The position numbers and the translations under genes were made by a program. From Desulfobacterium sp. (GTDB taxonomy: Bacteria > Desulfobacterota > Desulfobacteria > Desulfobacterales > Desulfobacteraceae), in contig JAQYWC010000003.1 of the NCBI GenBank assembly GCA_030145245.1, positions 105,151 to 169,150 of the forward strand: 64,000 bases of DNA, read 5' to 3'. Every line of letters begins with the position of its first letter. Position 1 is the stretch's first letter. Shown one piece after another: positions 16,846-26,014 of this stretch. The notes beneath the pieces were generated by a model, which saw nothing but the letters and a program-made list of their open reading frames with translations, had not been told where the DNA came from and searched no databases.

Positions 16846-17994
16846 ATGACAAACAATGTTTACATAAATGACCTCGCTGGATTTCTGCCCAACGCGGCCG
16901 TGTCCAACGAGGAGATAGAAAACGTTCTTGGCAGAATCAATGAGATCCCCTCATTGAGCAAACAGAGAATGCTTGACAATAACAAGATTGTAAAACGCTA
17001 CTATGCCATTGACCCGTCAACCGGAAAGTTCACCCACACCAATGCCCAGCTCACAGCCGAAGCTGTTAAACGGCTTAATCCCCATGAAAACTTTTGTATG
17101 GATGAGATCGAAACCCTTTGCTGCGGCACCACCAGCCCCGACCTGATCATGCCGGGCCATGCGCTGATGGTCCTTGGGGAGCTTGGGTTAAAACCCTGTG
17201 AAGCGGTTTCAACCGCCGGTATCTGCCTTTCCGGAATGGCGGCACTGAAGTACGGGTATCTTTCCATCGCAAGCGGCACCACCCAAAACGCCGTGGGAAC
17301 CGGCTCCGAACTCTCCTCCTCGTTCATGAAGGCCGATTTTTTCACCCCATCGGTGGACCCAGATGCAGACATTTCAGGCGAGCCGATTCTGGCATTTAAT
17401 GCGGATTTCCTTCGCTGGATGCTTTCGGATGGTGCGGGTGCGGCGTTTCTTTCCAACAAGCCCAATGAAAACGGTATCTCCCTCAAAATCGAGTGGATCG
17501 ATTCCCTCTCCTTTGCCGGGGAATTCCCCACCTGCATGTATGCCGGGGGAAAGCAGAACCCTGACGGAAGCATCTTTGGCTGGAGGGAGGCCGGATCCTG
17601 TGTGGAGGCGGCAAATGAGAACCTCATGGCTGTCAAGCAGGACACAAAACTCCTGGCAAGCCAGATCGTCAAAACCATGGGCCGTACCCTCAGTCACGTG
17701 GCAGAAAAACACGGGCTCCGGGCCGGGAACATTGATTGGTATCTTCCCCACTATTCTTCCCACTACTTCCGGGATAAATTCTACCAGGTCATGAAGGAGA
17801 CCGGCTTTGAGATTCCCTATGAGCGCTGGTTTACTAACCTTCCCGATACGGGAAACATCGGCAGCGCGTCCATCTATCTCATCATGGAGGAGATCTTCAA
17901 GTCCGGCAGATTGAAATCCGGTGAGAAGATCCTCTGCTTCATCCCGGAGTCCGGCCGGTTTGCCCACTGTTTCATGCTTCTTACCGTGGTTTAA
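16846..17994 (+). CDS. 3-oxoacyl-ACP synthase III family protein
   Basis: A 382-residue KAS III relative, longer than housekeeping FabH. The Cys is about residue 127 (STAGICLSGM), the His is in YLPHYSSHYF and the Asn in DTGNIGSASIYL, so a full Cys-His-Asn triad is present. It could prime chain extension with an unusual starter, or catalyse a Claisen or ester-forming acyl transfer as CerJ-type members do. I start at ATG 16846 (CAGGAG upstream); an upstream in-frame start would run 100 bases back through the end of the radical SAM gene. It is the last gene of the plus-strand operon, followed by a convergent terminator. Confidence 0.88.
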   Translation: MTNNVYINDLAGFLPNAAVSNEEIENVLGRINEIPSLSKQRMLDNNKIVKRYYAIDPSTGKFTHTNAQLTAEAVKRLNPHENFCMDEIETLCCGTTSPDLIMPGHALMVLGELGLKPCEAVSTAGICLSGMAALKYGYLSIASGTTQNAVGTGSELSSSFMKADFFTPSVDPDADISGEPILAFNADFLRWMLSDGAGAAFLSNKPNENGISLKIEWIDSLSFAGEFPTCMYAGGKQNPDGSIFGWREAGSCVEAANENLMAVKQDTKLLASQIVKTMGRTLSHVAEKHGLRAGNIDWYLPHYSSHYFRDKFYQVMKETGFEIPYERWFTNLPDTGNIGSASIYLIMEEIFKSGRLKSGEKILCFIPESGRFAHCFMLLTVV

Positions 17995-18000
17995 GCTAAA

Positions 18001-18041
18001 TACCGTCCCGGGGGGATGAACAAAATGATCCCGGGACGGTA
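18001..18041. terminator. Convergent terminator hairpin
   Basis: A perfect 12-base inverted repeat (TACCGTCCCGGG at 18001-18012, complement at 18030-18041) lies between two convergent genes. There is no long T run, so this is a terminator-like hairpin judged by position. Confidence 0.6.
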
Positions 18042-18054
18042 ACCGGAGTGAGTC

Positions 18055-18633
18055 CTAGTCATTGAGGGCTTTTACGATGCCGTGTTTGTTGAAGACAACC
18101 ACCTTTGTCCCGTACCTGGAGTTCCAGTAAACCCACTGGCTGCTCTTGGGGGATGGGGTTTTATGGGTTGCGGGATAGCCAAAGGCCGCCATCACCCCGT
18201 TTTTGGTCATCCCCTTGAAAACCTTTCCCTGTTTAATCCCCTTGCGGTCGATCTTGGAAAAGGGTGCCATGGAGACCTTTTGGGATGATGTGATCAAGTC
18301 GATATACTCTTCCGTGGACATCTCCATCCGTTTTTCATCTAACTGAAAATTGATTTTCTGCCCCGTATCAGCCACAAAAAGTGTAAATCCACGCCTCTTG
18401 GATTTCACCGTCACTTTGGAGTTCATGGGGATGACCACATGGCCCGTGAAGGGTCCTGTCCAGTTAGCATAACTTGCGTTGACGGTTCCCCCGGTTTTCT
18501 CCTGGCCGTGGATGTTGAATTTGGTATACCTGGGAACATCGGCCGGTCCCTCGGTCTTGGGTTGAACCGCCACGCACCCGGTAAACAGAAACAATGATAC
18601 GACAAACAGATTAACAATAAAAAATCGTTTCAT
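18055..18633 (-). CDS. Lipoprotein with C-terminal BamE/SmpA-like domain
   Basis: A 192-residue protein with a lipoprotein signal peptide (lipobox LFTGC, Cys 20). The C-terminal 50 residues read like the SmpA/BamE fold: KGMTKNGVMAAFGYPAT, then WVYWNSRYG and VVFNKHGIVKAL. The middle is unassigned. It should be lipid-anchored in the periplasm or outer membrane. I start at ATG 18633 with GGGAGGAG upstream. It is the last gene of the long minus-strand biosynthetic operon, so a role in placing the lipid product in the envelope is possible but is only inferred from position. Confidence 0.8.
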   Translation of the reverse strand: MKRFFIVNLFVVSLFLFTGCVAVQPKTEGPADVPRYTKFNIHGQEKTGGTVNASYANWTGPFTGHVVIPMNSKVTVKSKRRGFTLFVADTGQKINFQLDEKRMEMSTEEYIDLITSSQKVSMAPFSKIDRKGIKQGKVFKGMTKNGVMAAFGYPATHKTPSPKSSQWVYWNSRYGTKVVVFNKHGIVKALND

Positions 18634-18685
18634 AACTCCTCCCACTTTTAAAATTAATTGATAATATCCTGTGATGGCACAGTGG

Positions 18686-18964
18686 TCATGTCTGAAGCGG
18701 CGCCGGAGAGTGGGTCCTGATAAAATCCGCCAGGGTCTTGAGGGACCTTATGATCTCCCGGCCCTGGTCCTGCCCCTGGACCCTGACTCCGTAAACATCC
18801 TGGATCATCACAACAATCTCAACCGCATCCAGGGAGTCAAGCCCCAGGGGGGAATCCAGACCGATGAGGTCGGAGTCAACGGAGATCTCTTCGGGAATCA
18901 TTTCTCTGATATCGCAGATTTTCACAATGGCGTCAAGCAGCTCTTTTTCCAGGTCTTCAATCAT
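18686..18964 (-). CDS. Acyl carrier protein (ACP 2)
   Basis: A 92-residue ACP with the phosphopantetheine Ser in LGLDSLDAVEIV (about residue 44). It has a longer loop before helix II than ACP 1. It lies 9 bases after the ABC permease in the same operon. With the ketosynthases and the BtrH-like protein upstream, it is the likely carrier for chain building or for handing the finished acyl group to the BtrH-like transferase. Confidence 0.9.
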   Translation of the reverse strand: MIEDLEKELLDAIVKICDIREMIPEEISVDSDLIGLDSPLGLDSLDAVEIVVMIQDVYGVRVQGQDQGREIIRSLKTLADFIRTHSPAPLQT

Positions 18965-18973
18965 TGTTTTATA

Positions 18974-20266
18974 TTATCCTAATCTTTTGAATTTCATCGC
19001 AATCCATGCAATGGTTATGGTTATTGCCGAAAAAGTAAAAAGGGATACTGCCTCCGGAACAACGGCGTTTAAGTCTCCTCCCCGGAGAAAAATATCATAA
19101 AACGCATCCAGGGCCCATGAAAAGGGCGAAATATTGCTCAGGGCCTGCATGGGCTCCGGCATGAGATAAACCGGAACCATGACCCCCCCGAGGGCTGCAG
19201 CAATAACGATGGATATGGGGCCGAGAACGGCAGTTTGTTCATAGGTCCTTGCCACGGTTCCAAGCATGATCCCGTAACCGGTTGCAGCCATGGTGGTGGC
19301 AACAACGATAAGCGCAATGGCCAGGGGCTGGGTGCCCATGACAAAGGGCTGGGTGCCGGCCAGGGGCAGCAAAAATTTTCCGATCATAAAAATCATGGAA
19401 AATTGAACCCCACACACAAGGATATAGGCCCCGATCTTGCCGGCCAGCAGGGTAAAACCCGAGACAGGCATGGACATGAGCCGGTCCAGGGTCTTGCTCT
19501 CCCGTTCTTTGATCAGTGAGCCTGCCATGGGAACGGAGATAAAAAAGATCCCGAACAGGGCCCATGCCGGGACATTCTGCTGTACTGATGTGGGCATGGT
19601 TATAAAACCAAATTCCGTTGCATAGGTCTCCTGGATACCCAGCCACGGGACAAAATTAAAATCATCTTTACCGATGCCGTCATGGGCTTCGGCCTGCCCC
19701 GGTTTACCCAGGGCGATCAGCTGGTCCAGCTTTATCTGGTACTCCATGCACAAGAGCACCTTTGAAAGGGAACTGAGGATGGCCGTTCGAAATCCCCCCT
19801 GAACCGAGGGATCGAAATAGACGGTGATGGTCCCCGGCCCCGGGTTTTCCCCCGGGGGCAGGGTCCTGGCGGTGCCGTTGGAGGAGGAGGTCACGATCAT
19901 GGAAACAAAGGTTTCTACCTGCTTGCGGACAAACCCGGTGCATCCTTGGGGAATGACAATGCTGAACTGGTAATCCCCCCGGTTGACCGCCCTTTTGGCC
20001 TCTGCTTCACCGTCACCTCCGGTTTCGGACCGGGTCTCCACTTCGATATGGGTTGAACTTGCCAGCCCTTCTGAGATGGTTCGGCCGATGACTCCCCTGT
20101 CATTGTCGACAACCAGCACCCGGGTGGTTGGGTTCAGCACCTTTTCCTGGACCAGGCAGACCACGAACACCAGGACCGCCGGCATGGCAAACAGCATGAG
20201 CAGTCCTGCACGGTCCCGCATGAGAATGAGCAGTTCTTTATGAAGGGTTGTTATCAGTTTTCCCAT
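18974..20266 (-). CDS. ABC-2 type transporter permease
   Basis: A 430-residue permease of the ABC-2/YhgE-YadH type. A first helix near residues 20-40 is followed by a large extracytoplasmic domain (about 45-225), then five closely spaced helices in the C-terminal half with SLIKERESKTLDRLMSMP between them, the usual ABC-2 signature. With the ATPase gene just upstream it forms an exporter half-pair. I start at ATG 20266 (GAGAG upstream), 7 bases after the ATPase stop. In this locus it probably exports or flips the lipid product or an intermediate. Confidence 0.88.
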   Translation of the reverse strand: MGKLITTLHKELLILMRDRAGLLMLFAMPAVLVFVVCLVQEKVLNPTTRVLVVDNDRGVIGRTISEGLASSTHIEVETRSETGGDGEAEAKRAVNRGDYQFSIVIPQGCTGFVRKQVETFVSMIVTSSSNGTARTLPPGENPGPGTITVYFDPSVQGGFRTAILSSLSKVLLCMEYQIKLDQLIALGKPGQAEAHDGIGKDDFNFVPWLGIQETYATEFGFITMPTSVQQNVPAWALFGIFFISVPMAGSLIKERESKTLDRLMSMPVSGFTLLAGKIGAYILVCGVQFSMIFMIGKFLLPLAGTQPFVMGTQPLAIALIVVATTMAATGYGIMLGTVARTYEQTAVLGPISIVIAAALGGVMVPVYLMPEPMQALSNISPFSWALDAFYDIFLRGGDLNAVVPEAVSLFTFSAITITIAWIAMKFKRLG

Positions 20267-20273
20267 ATTACTC

Positions 20274-21035
20274 TCAATTTGCAAGATGTTTTCCGGTCAG
20301 ATTTAAGAACAGATCACCGAGATTCCGGCAGGATTCACTTTGTTCTATCAATTCCGAAGGCGGGCCTGAGGCCAGGTGAACTCCCTTGTCCATGATCAAC
20401 ACCCTGGAGCAGATTTTCTCGGCCTCCTCCATGTAGTGGGTGGTGTAGAGGATGGTGCTGCCCCGGGCGCTTAAGTTTTGTATCTGATCAAGCAATGCGT
20501 TCCTCGCGTGGATATCCATGCCCACGGTGGGTTCGTCAAGGAAAACCAGGACAGGATCATGGAGGATGCCGCAGGCGATGTTGAAACGCCGCTTAATGCC
20601 GCCTGAGCAATGGGCAACAGGGTGGTCGGCCACCCCGCCAAGATCGAAAAATTCCAGGGCCATGGCTATTTTCCGCTCAAGGGCAGCCCCTTTCAGCCCG
20701 TACATGGTTCCGAAATAGTGAAGGTTTTCCCGGCCGGTAAGTTCCTGGTAGAGGGCGATCTCCTGGGGAACCAGGCTGATCAGTTTCCTTGCCCGCAACG
20801 GGTTTTTAACGATATCAACACCGCAAATGCTGACGCTGCCCCGGGTGGGTTTCATCAAGGTGGCCATGATTGAGATGGTGGTGGTCTTGCCGGCGCCATT
20901 GGGACCCAGGAAACCGAATATTTCCCCTTTGTCCACGGTGAAATCAAGATCCGTGACGGCAGGTATCCGGGACCTGCCGTAGCATTTTGTCAGGGATTTC
21001 ACATGGAGAACCGGATTGGCTTTATCAACTGACAA
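20274..21035 (-). CDS. ABC transporter ATP-binding protein
   Basis: A 253-residue ABC ATPase with Walker A GPNGAGKT, Q-loop VPQE, signature CSGGIKRRFN, Walker B LVFLDEP and the His switch TTHYMEE. It is of the ABC-2/NodI-DrrA exporter type and pairs with the permease downstream. No ATG is available. I take the TTG at 21035, which overlaps the end of the BtrH-like gene and has GGAG ten bases upstream; a longer reading would lie entirely over that gene. ATP-driven export of the product of this locus is inferred. Confidence 0.9.
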   Translation of the reverse strand: MSVDKANPVLHVKSLTKCYGRSRIPAVTDLDFTVDKGEIFGFLGPNGAGKTTTISIMATLMKPTRGSVSICGVDIVKNPLRARKLISLVPQEIALYQELTGRENLHYFGTMYGLKGAALERKIAMALEFFDLGGVADHPVAHCSGGIKRRFNIACGILHDPVLVFLDEPTVGMDIHARNALLDQIQNLSARGSTILYTTHYMEEAEKICSRVLIMDKGVHLASGPPSELIEQSESCRNLGDLFLNLTGKHLAN

Positions 21036-22038
21036 TATCCAACAGCTCCCTGAACGCGTCTGTTTCGATTTTTGAACAGGTACGAAGGGTCTCTGCCATG
21101 GCCTCGAAGGAATCGTCATCGGTGGCCCTGCCCTTGCAATTTCTGGCAGCCTTTACGGCAAACCTGCGCCAGGTGTCTCCGGATTCGGTCAATAGTGTTG
21201 ACACCGACATCAACCGTTTGTCCCCAAGGATGGTTGCCGCTTCCTGGAGAAATGCAGAATACATGAACCTGAACCCTCCCCCGCCGGTACCGATCTCCTC
21301 CTGCATCCGTATGTGCTGGCCAAGGAGAAGCTGGGTGTGGCCGCTGTCAAATTTCCGGGGCCACCGCTCCAGCCTGTTTGCAAGGAAACCAATCCCCCGG
21401 GCACCGAGGAAGGGAACCGGATTTTTGACCATGGCGTTGGCGGCCCTCTTGATTCCCCGGCGGATGGCCGGTTCAAGATCCAGGGTTTCAGGCACCTTTG
21501 TTATCCTGTACATGCTTCCCTTGGGTGCCAGGGCTCCCTTGGCAAAACGCGCAATGGCCAGATCCTTTGCCGGACACTCCACCATGGTGGGAAAGACAGG
21601 ATCGCTGATCAGGTAGTTGTCCCCCTCTTTTCCAACCACAACAAGGTTGTGCATATTAAAATGAAACCGGAGGGACGGCGGAAAATAGGGCAGCCAGTAT
21701 CCCCCGGTTCTGCACCCCACGGGATGACCCTTTTCAAGTTCCCGGTCAAGGGCTGCCATGGCCTTATCCACGCTCCTAAATTTTTCCCATTTCACCGAGA
21801 TGCCTAGCCCGCTTGTCACCTGTTTAAATATCTTTCCAACCGGACAGCGAAAGGTGGTCAACGGCAGCTTGTTCACCCGGATGAACGGAAGGTAGCCGAA
21901 AAAGAGGCCCTCGCCCATGCCAAAGGTCAATGCCTCTGAAATGGTCTGGCCGGAATCTTTAAATTGATGGTTGATCAGATTGGAGGTGACCCCGCATTCA
22001 CAATGGGCGGATTGTTTGTGTACAAAATCGAGTTTCAT
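21025..22038 (-). CDS. BtrH-like acyltransferase (BtrH_N plus DUF4872-type domains)
   Basis: A 337-residue protein. Residues 1-135 match the BtrH N-terminal domain: HCECGVTSNLINHQ near 12-25, GMGEGLFFGYLPF near 42, and VGKEGDNYLISDP after a conserved His-Asn pair. The remainder matches the DUF4872-type helical domain. BtrH from butirosin biosynthesis moves an acyl group from its ACP to an amino-sugar. Here a Cys-containing BtrH domain next to ketosynthases, an ACP and an exporter suggests transfer of the finished acyl chain from ACP to an amine or hydroxyl acceptor. The acceptor is unknown. Confidence 0.75.
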   Translation of the reverse strand: MKLDFVHKQSAHCECGVTSNLINHQFKDSGQTISEALTFGMGEGLFFGYLPFIRVNKLPLTTFRCPVGKIFKQVTSGLGISVKWEKFRSVDKAMAALDRELEKGHPVGCRTGGYWLPYFPPSLRFHFNMHNLVVVGKEGDNYLISDPVFPTMVECPAKDLAIARFAKGALAPKGSMYRITKVPETLDLEPAIRRGIKRAANAMVKNPVPFLGARGIGFLANRLERWPRKFDSGHTQLLLGQHIRMQEEIGTGGGGFRFMYSAFLQEAATILGDKRLMSVSTLLTESGDTWRRFAVKAARNCKGRATDDDSFEAMAETLRTCSKIETDAFRELLDIVS

Positions 22039-22047
22039 TGAAAATAG

Positions 22048-22467
22048 TTACCTGCTGGTTGGCCCGGTTGATTCCGGGATGGATTTGAGCGCGTTGATTG
22101 AAACTTCAAAAAGGGCGGCATAGGTCATGAGCGCCTTTTCCTTCAGCTTCCTGAAGACCCGGGGGTTTAAATGCCTTCTGACCTGCCATTGATAAAACCC
22201 GGTGTACTGGGCAAGAAGCCCGACGTCCATCTGGTGCTTTGCCATGTAGTAGGCAACCGGACTGAGCCGGCCGTTTCTGACACCTTCAAGGGCCTTTGAA
22301 ACATCCCTGTCAATGACATCCCAGGCCTGGTCGTTGGCAATATTCTTTGGTTCCCATCCGATGCTGGGGACAAGGTCATACTCCCCCTTATTGTCAACGG
22401 CATAGCAAAGTTCATATCCATAGTCGTCAATTATCCCAGGATCCTGGGGCACATCTTTTTTTTTCAT
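22048..22467 (-). CDS. Hypothetical protein of the BtrH-like neighbourhood
   Basis: A 139-residue soluble protein without signal peptide or membrane segment. The second half (VAYYMAKHQMDVGLLAQYTG then QWQVRRHLNPRVFRKL) looks like a helix-turn-helix fold. The first half is acidic and unassigned. Its ATG overlaps the stop of the ketosynthase-like gene by four bases and it lies 9 bases before the BtrH-like gene, so it is translated with them. It could be a small regulator or a partner of the BtrH-like enzyme; I do not recognise it. Confidence 0.7.
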   Translation of the reverse strand: MKKKDVPQDPGIIDDYGYELCYAVDNKGEYDLVPSIGWEPKNIANDQAWDVIDRDVSKALEGVRNGRLSPVAYYMAKHQMDVGLLAQYTGFYQWQVRRHLNPRVFRKLKEKALMTYAALFEVSINALKSIPESTGPTSR

Positions 22468-23519
22468 GGTGTTTCCTGATCAGGGGTATTGGATTCCAGG
22501 GTGACGGCACCCCAAAGGTTATTATTTCCGGGTTTCAGGCAGAGGATTGTTTCCGGCACACCCGGGATCATGTTGCTGTCCACGCCCGTTTCCTGGGGCG
22601 GCATGAACAGCGCCTTGTTCTTAATGCTGAGGCAGGCAGCCCCGACATCAATGGCAGCGGCTGCCGGGAAGTGCCCGTACAGGGAATCATAGGAAAGAGA
22701 GGAGTGATTGAATCCATGGCCCTTTCCTGCGCCATAGCCCTGTGATCCCAGGATAACCGGGTGGCTGTTGTCCGGAACAGGCGTCTTGCCGGGGTCAACC
22801 ATGTCCACCTTGGCAAGGCTGGCGTATCCGGTGCCGGGGCCGGCGTCCTCCCGGGACAGGAGAAAGAAACAGCCGCCTTCACCGGCAATGGCTGACGGCG
22901 AGGAACAGCCGGCATTCAGGCCTGCCGTTGCATACCCCACCACCGGGTTGAACTCGTCAACGCCTCCCACCAGTACGGTGGCTACCCTCTCTTCCCGCAG
23001 CCAGTTAACGGCGGTAAAAAATGCCGAAGGAACGGAAAGATCGAACTGGCTCACGGTGAGGCAGGGGCCCTTTATGCCAAGGAGAACGGAGATGTGGGCG
23101 GCTGCTGCATTGTGAACCGAATTGGAAAAATGGGTGGGTACGCTCAGCCTGTCCCCCTTGTTGAGGAAGGAGTCCAGAAATGAAAATGTGGTTCCAGAGG
23201 CACCATAGCCCGTGGCAATGATGATGCCGGTGTTCTCAAGATCATCCGGGCTGACCCCTGCGTCGGAAATGGCAAGGGAGGCGCCTAAAAGCGCCATGGT
23301 CGAAAACCGGTCGATCCTGCGAAGCTTTTTCCTGGGAATGAACTCCTCAAGCCTTGAAGTGGTTGCCTTGAACCAGGGTTGTTCGTGGATGTTGCCGTCC
23401 CTCTCTACCCTGGCAATTTCCGGGTGAACCACCCGGTCGCCTGCAAGAAGGGCTTCCAGATCCCCGGCTCCTGCCCCAAAACATCCGAGGGGGCCAATAC
23501 CCTGAACTGAAATACGCAT
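22464..23519 (-). CDS. Ketosynthase-like protein without active-site Cys (chain-length-factor-like)
   Basis: A 351-residue thiolase-fold protein of the FabF group. Where active ketosynthases have the Cys nucleophile (ACSSG), this has VSQFDLSV, with Gln158 and Phe159 at the expected position, so it cannot form the acyl-enzyme. The C-terminal half is also short and lacks clear HGTGT and GH motifs. This is how chain length factors of type II systems look. It starts directly after the stop of the intact ketosynthase 23520-24731, so a KS/CLF heterodimer with that protein is likely. Confidence 0.8.
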   Translation of the reverse strand: MRISVQGIGPLGCFGAGAGDLEALLAGDRVVHPEIARVERDGNIHEQPWFKATTSRLEEFIPRKKLRRIDRFSTMALLGASLAISDAGVSPDDLENTGIIIATGYGASGTTFSFLDSFLNKGDRLSVPTHFSNSVHNAAAAHISVLLGIKGPCLTVSQFDLSVPSAFFTAVNWLREERVATVLVGGVDEFNPVVGYATAGLNAGCSSPSAIAGEGGCFFLLSREDAGPGTGYASLAKVDMVDPGKTPVPDNSHPVILGSQGYGAGKGHGFNHSSLSYDSLYGHFPAAAAIDVGAACLSIKNKALFMPPQETGVDSNMIPGVPETILCLKPGNNNLWGAVTLESNTPDQETP

Positions 23520-24731
23520 CTACTCTCCTTTTCCTTCAAGCACCAGCACCGAATTGTTACCCCCAAAAGCCAGGGACTGGGAGATGGCCACATTGCCCTT
23601 AAGCGCCATGGTCTCCGTAACCGGGGATGCGGGCATCTCTTCCGCCTTTTCCGTGAAGCCCACACTGGGGGGCATCCTGTGTTCATTGAGGCAGGCAACG
23701 GTAAACGCCGCCTCAAGGGCTCCCGCAGCCCCCAGGGTATGGCCGGTACACCCCTTTGTTGAACCAAACGGAACCCCGGGCAGCAGGTCGGCCAGCACCA
23801 TGCTTTCCACCCGGTCGTTATCACGGGTGCCGGTGCCGTGGGCGTTCACAAAGGCCACCGCCTCCCTTGGGACCCTGCTGAAGGCCAGGGCATGGTCAAT
23901 GGCCTTTTTCAGCCCCAGCCCCTTTGGGTGGGGGGCAACAAGATGGTGTCCGTCACAGGCCATGCCGTAGCCGAGAATGCTTCCAAGGGAAACACGGCCG
24001 TTTGTCCGGGCATGTTGCTCCGATTCCAGCACCATGATACCAGCGCCCTCGCCAAGGTTGAGTCCGTTCCGGGTGGCATCAAAGGGTCTTGAGGGTTCAT
24101 GGTCCGTGATCATGAGGGAGATGAATCCGTTATATGTGACCCGGGTAAGTTCGTCCGCTCCTCCGGCAATGACAATGTCGCACAGGCCCTGTTCGATCCA
24201 GGAGGAGGCAATGCCTAAGGCATCGGTTCCTGAAGAGCATGCATTGACAACTGTCTGGACAGGACCGGTCAATCCATACCGCTCCGCAATACAGGCTGCG
24301 GGATTACTGCTGAGATAGCGGCGCACCGGCGAAAGCCCGGGGGAGCGTTGGGACCTGTAATCATCATAAAATTGAATGCTGTTAAGGCTGCTTCCCGTGG
24401 AGGTGCCGATGCACACGCCGGTTTTCACGGCGGAAAAATCCCTTTGGGTAAGGCCTGACCGGGCAACGGCTTCCCGGGCGGCCGCAAGGGCAAGCCGGGT
24501 GGTCCGGGTGGTCCGGGTCAGCCCCGGGCCGGTTCCTTCCGTTGATTCATCAACCTCCCCCGGCACCTCAAACACGGGAAACCTGTGAGCATGGTCGGTG
24601 GTAAACAGTTTAGGAGGCCCAAGGTGTCTGACCCTGTTGAACAGGGCGTCCATGTTGTCGGCGAGGGTGGCTCCTGCACCGGACAAGCATCCTATTCCAG
24701 TGATCACTGTTTTTTTTGCTGGTTTGATCAT
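23520..24731 (-). CDS. Beta-ketoacyl-ACP synthase, FabF type (KS A)
   Basis: A 403-residue condensing enzyme with a complete triad: Cys about residue 165 (VVNACSSGTDALG), His in VNAHGTGTRDND, and His in GCTGHTLGAAGA. It adds malonyl-ACP-derived two-carbon units to ACP-bound chains. The directly following gene encodes a Cys-less relative, the likely heterodimer partner. It is part of the large minus-strand operon. The substrate specificity (aryl starter or saturated chain) cannot be read from the sequence. Confidence 0.9.
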   Translation of the reverse strand: MIKPAKKTVITGIGCLSGAGATLADNMDALFNRVRHLGPPKLFTTDHAHRFPVFEVPGEVDESTEGTGPGLTRTTRTTRLALAAAREAVARSGLTQRDFSAVKTGVCIGTSTGSSLNSIQFYDDYRSQRSPGLSPVRRYLSSNPAACIAERYGLTGPVQTVVNACSSGTDALGIASSWIEQGLCDIVIAGGADELTRVTYNGFISLMITDHEPSRPFDATRNGLNLGEGAGIMVLESEQHARTNGRVSLGSILGYGMACDGHHLVAPHPKGLGLKKAIDHALAFSRVPREAVAFVNAHGTGTRDNDRVESMVLADLLPGVPFGSTKGCTGHTLGAAGALEAAFTVACLNEHRMPPSVGFTEKAEEMPASPVTETMALKGNVAISQSLAFGGNNSVLVLEGKGE

Positions 24732-24754
24732 AAAATTTCCACGGTTCCCGCTGG

Positions 24755-26014
24755 TCAGACCGTGACTTTCCTCCTTCGGGTCCTCTTACCGGTTGTGTAG
24801 CGGCCAAAGGTACCGTCTGCAGCCTCTTTTTTTATCACCTTCATGAAAAGCTCACCCATCTTCAGCTGATACCCGCCGTCGGCATAAAAGGTGTCCCAGG
24901 CATAGTTGTAGAGCTCCTCAAGCTTTTCACAGGAGAGCTGCTTTGGCTGGAACACGGGCTTGCCGCAGGTGTAGTCGATCCAGTTATTGTGCAGGATCCG
25001 TCCCTCTTTCTGGAATTTCTTCCTGATTGGGGATTTGGGAAACGGGGTGAGGATGGTGAATTCGGCCAGGTCCAGTTTCAGCTCCATGAGAAAATCCACC
25101 AGGCGCTTGATATAGTCTTCATCATGATCATCGGTTCCAAGGAGGATGGTGCCCTCCACCCCGATGCCGTGGTCATGGAGGCGCTTGATCCGGTCACGGA
25201 TCACATCCGAGGTATCAAAGATCGCCTGGTACACGTACCAGCACCCTGCCTCGGCTGCAAGCTTGATCACCTCCTCATCGTCCAGGAGGGGATGGGAGAC
25301 CCATTTTTTCTTCAGGGGCTTCATGGCGGTGAACAGTTCCTTGAGCCAGGCCTTGTCATGGGCAAGGGAGTTATCCACGATAAAAAGCCGGTTGTTCTCA
25401 ATGGCTTCCATCTCCCTGATGGTCTGTTCAACCGGTCTTGGCCTGAACACCCTGCCCCCGAGGAATCCGTTGCAGCAGGGAAAACAATTGTATTTACACC
25501 CCCGGGAGGCATGAACAAGGTCCAGCATCTGAACCCCCCGGTAGTTGTAGAGATCCCTGTTAAGGATATCCCGCCTGGCGGTTCCAATGGATGCGGTGTC
25601 GGGAAAGTTGTTCATGTAGTCGTACACTTTTTTCAGCTCACCCCGCTTGAAATCCTCAAACACCTGCTCCAACCGGCCCTCGACCTCCCCGAGGAACACG
25701 GAATCTGCGTGGAGGCTTACCTCGTCGGCATGGAGCATGGTGGCAATACCGCCGAACATCACGGGCTTTCCAAGTTCCCTGTAATGGTCGGCAATGGCAA
25801 AGGCCCGGGGAAGCTGGCAGGTCAACAGGGTTGAGATGCAGATAAGATCACAACCGGTGTCAAACACCATGGGTTCAACATTTTCATCCACAAAACTGAG
25901 ATCGATATCCTTTGGAATCTCTGCTGCAAACACCACGACCCCGTGGGGCGGCAGGTGAAATTCAGTCTGCTTTTCAAGTTTTGGCCAGGAGGGAAAGACG
26001 ATCTGGATCTTCAT
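24755..26014 (-). CDS. B12-binding-type radical SAM protein (rSAM 2)
   Basis: A 419-residue protein with an N-terminal B12-binding-like Rossmann domain (residues 1-135) and a radical SAM barrel with RGCKYNCFPC (Cys 173, 177, 180). It belongs to the same broad family as the proteins at 15513, 43042 and 47393 but is divergent. Its ATG overlaps the stop of the short ketosynthase-like gene 26011-26691, so the two are coupled. The C-terminus ends in a very basic stretch (TTGKRTRRRKVTV). It probably performs radical chemistry on an ACP-bound or finished lipid chain; the reaction is unknown. Confidence 0.85.
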   Translation of the reverse strand: MKIQIVFPSWPKLEKQTEFHLPPHGVVVFAAEIPKDIDLSFVDENVEPMVFDTGCDLICISTLLTCQLPRAFAIADHYRELGKPVMFGGIATMLHADEVSLHADSVFLGEVEGRLEQVFEDFKRGELKKVYDYMNNFPDTASIGTARRDILNRDLYNYRGVQMLDLVHASRGCKYNCFPCCNGFLGGRVFRPRPVEQTIREMEAIENNRLFIVDNSLAHDKAWLKELFTAMKPLKKKWVSHPLLDDEEVIKLAAEAGCWYVYQAIFDTSDVIRDRIKRLHDHGIGVEGTILLGTDDHDEDYIKRLVDFLMELKLDLAEFTILTPFPKSPIRKKFQKEGRILHNNWIDYTCGKPVFQPKQLSCEKLEELYNYAWDTFYADGGYQLKMGELFMKVIKKEAADGTFGRYTTGKRTRRRKVTV

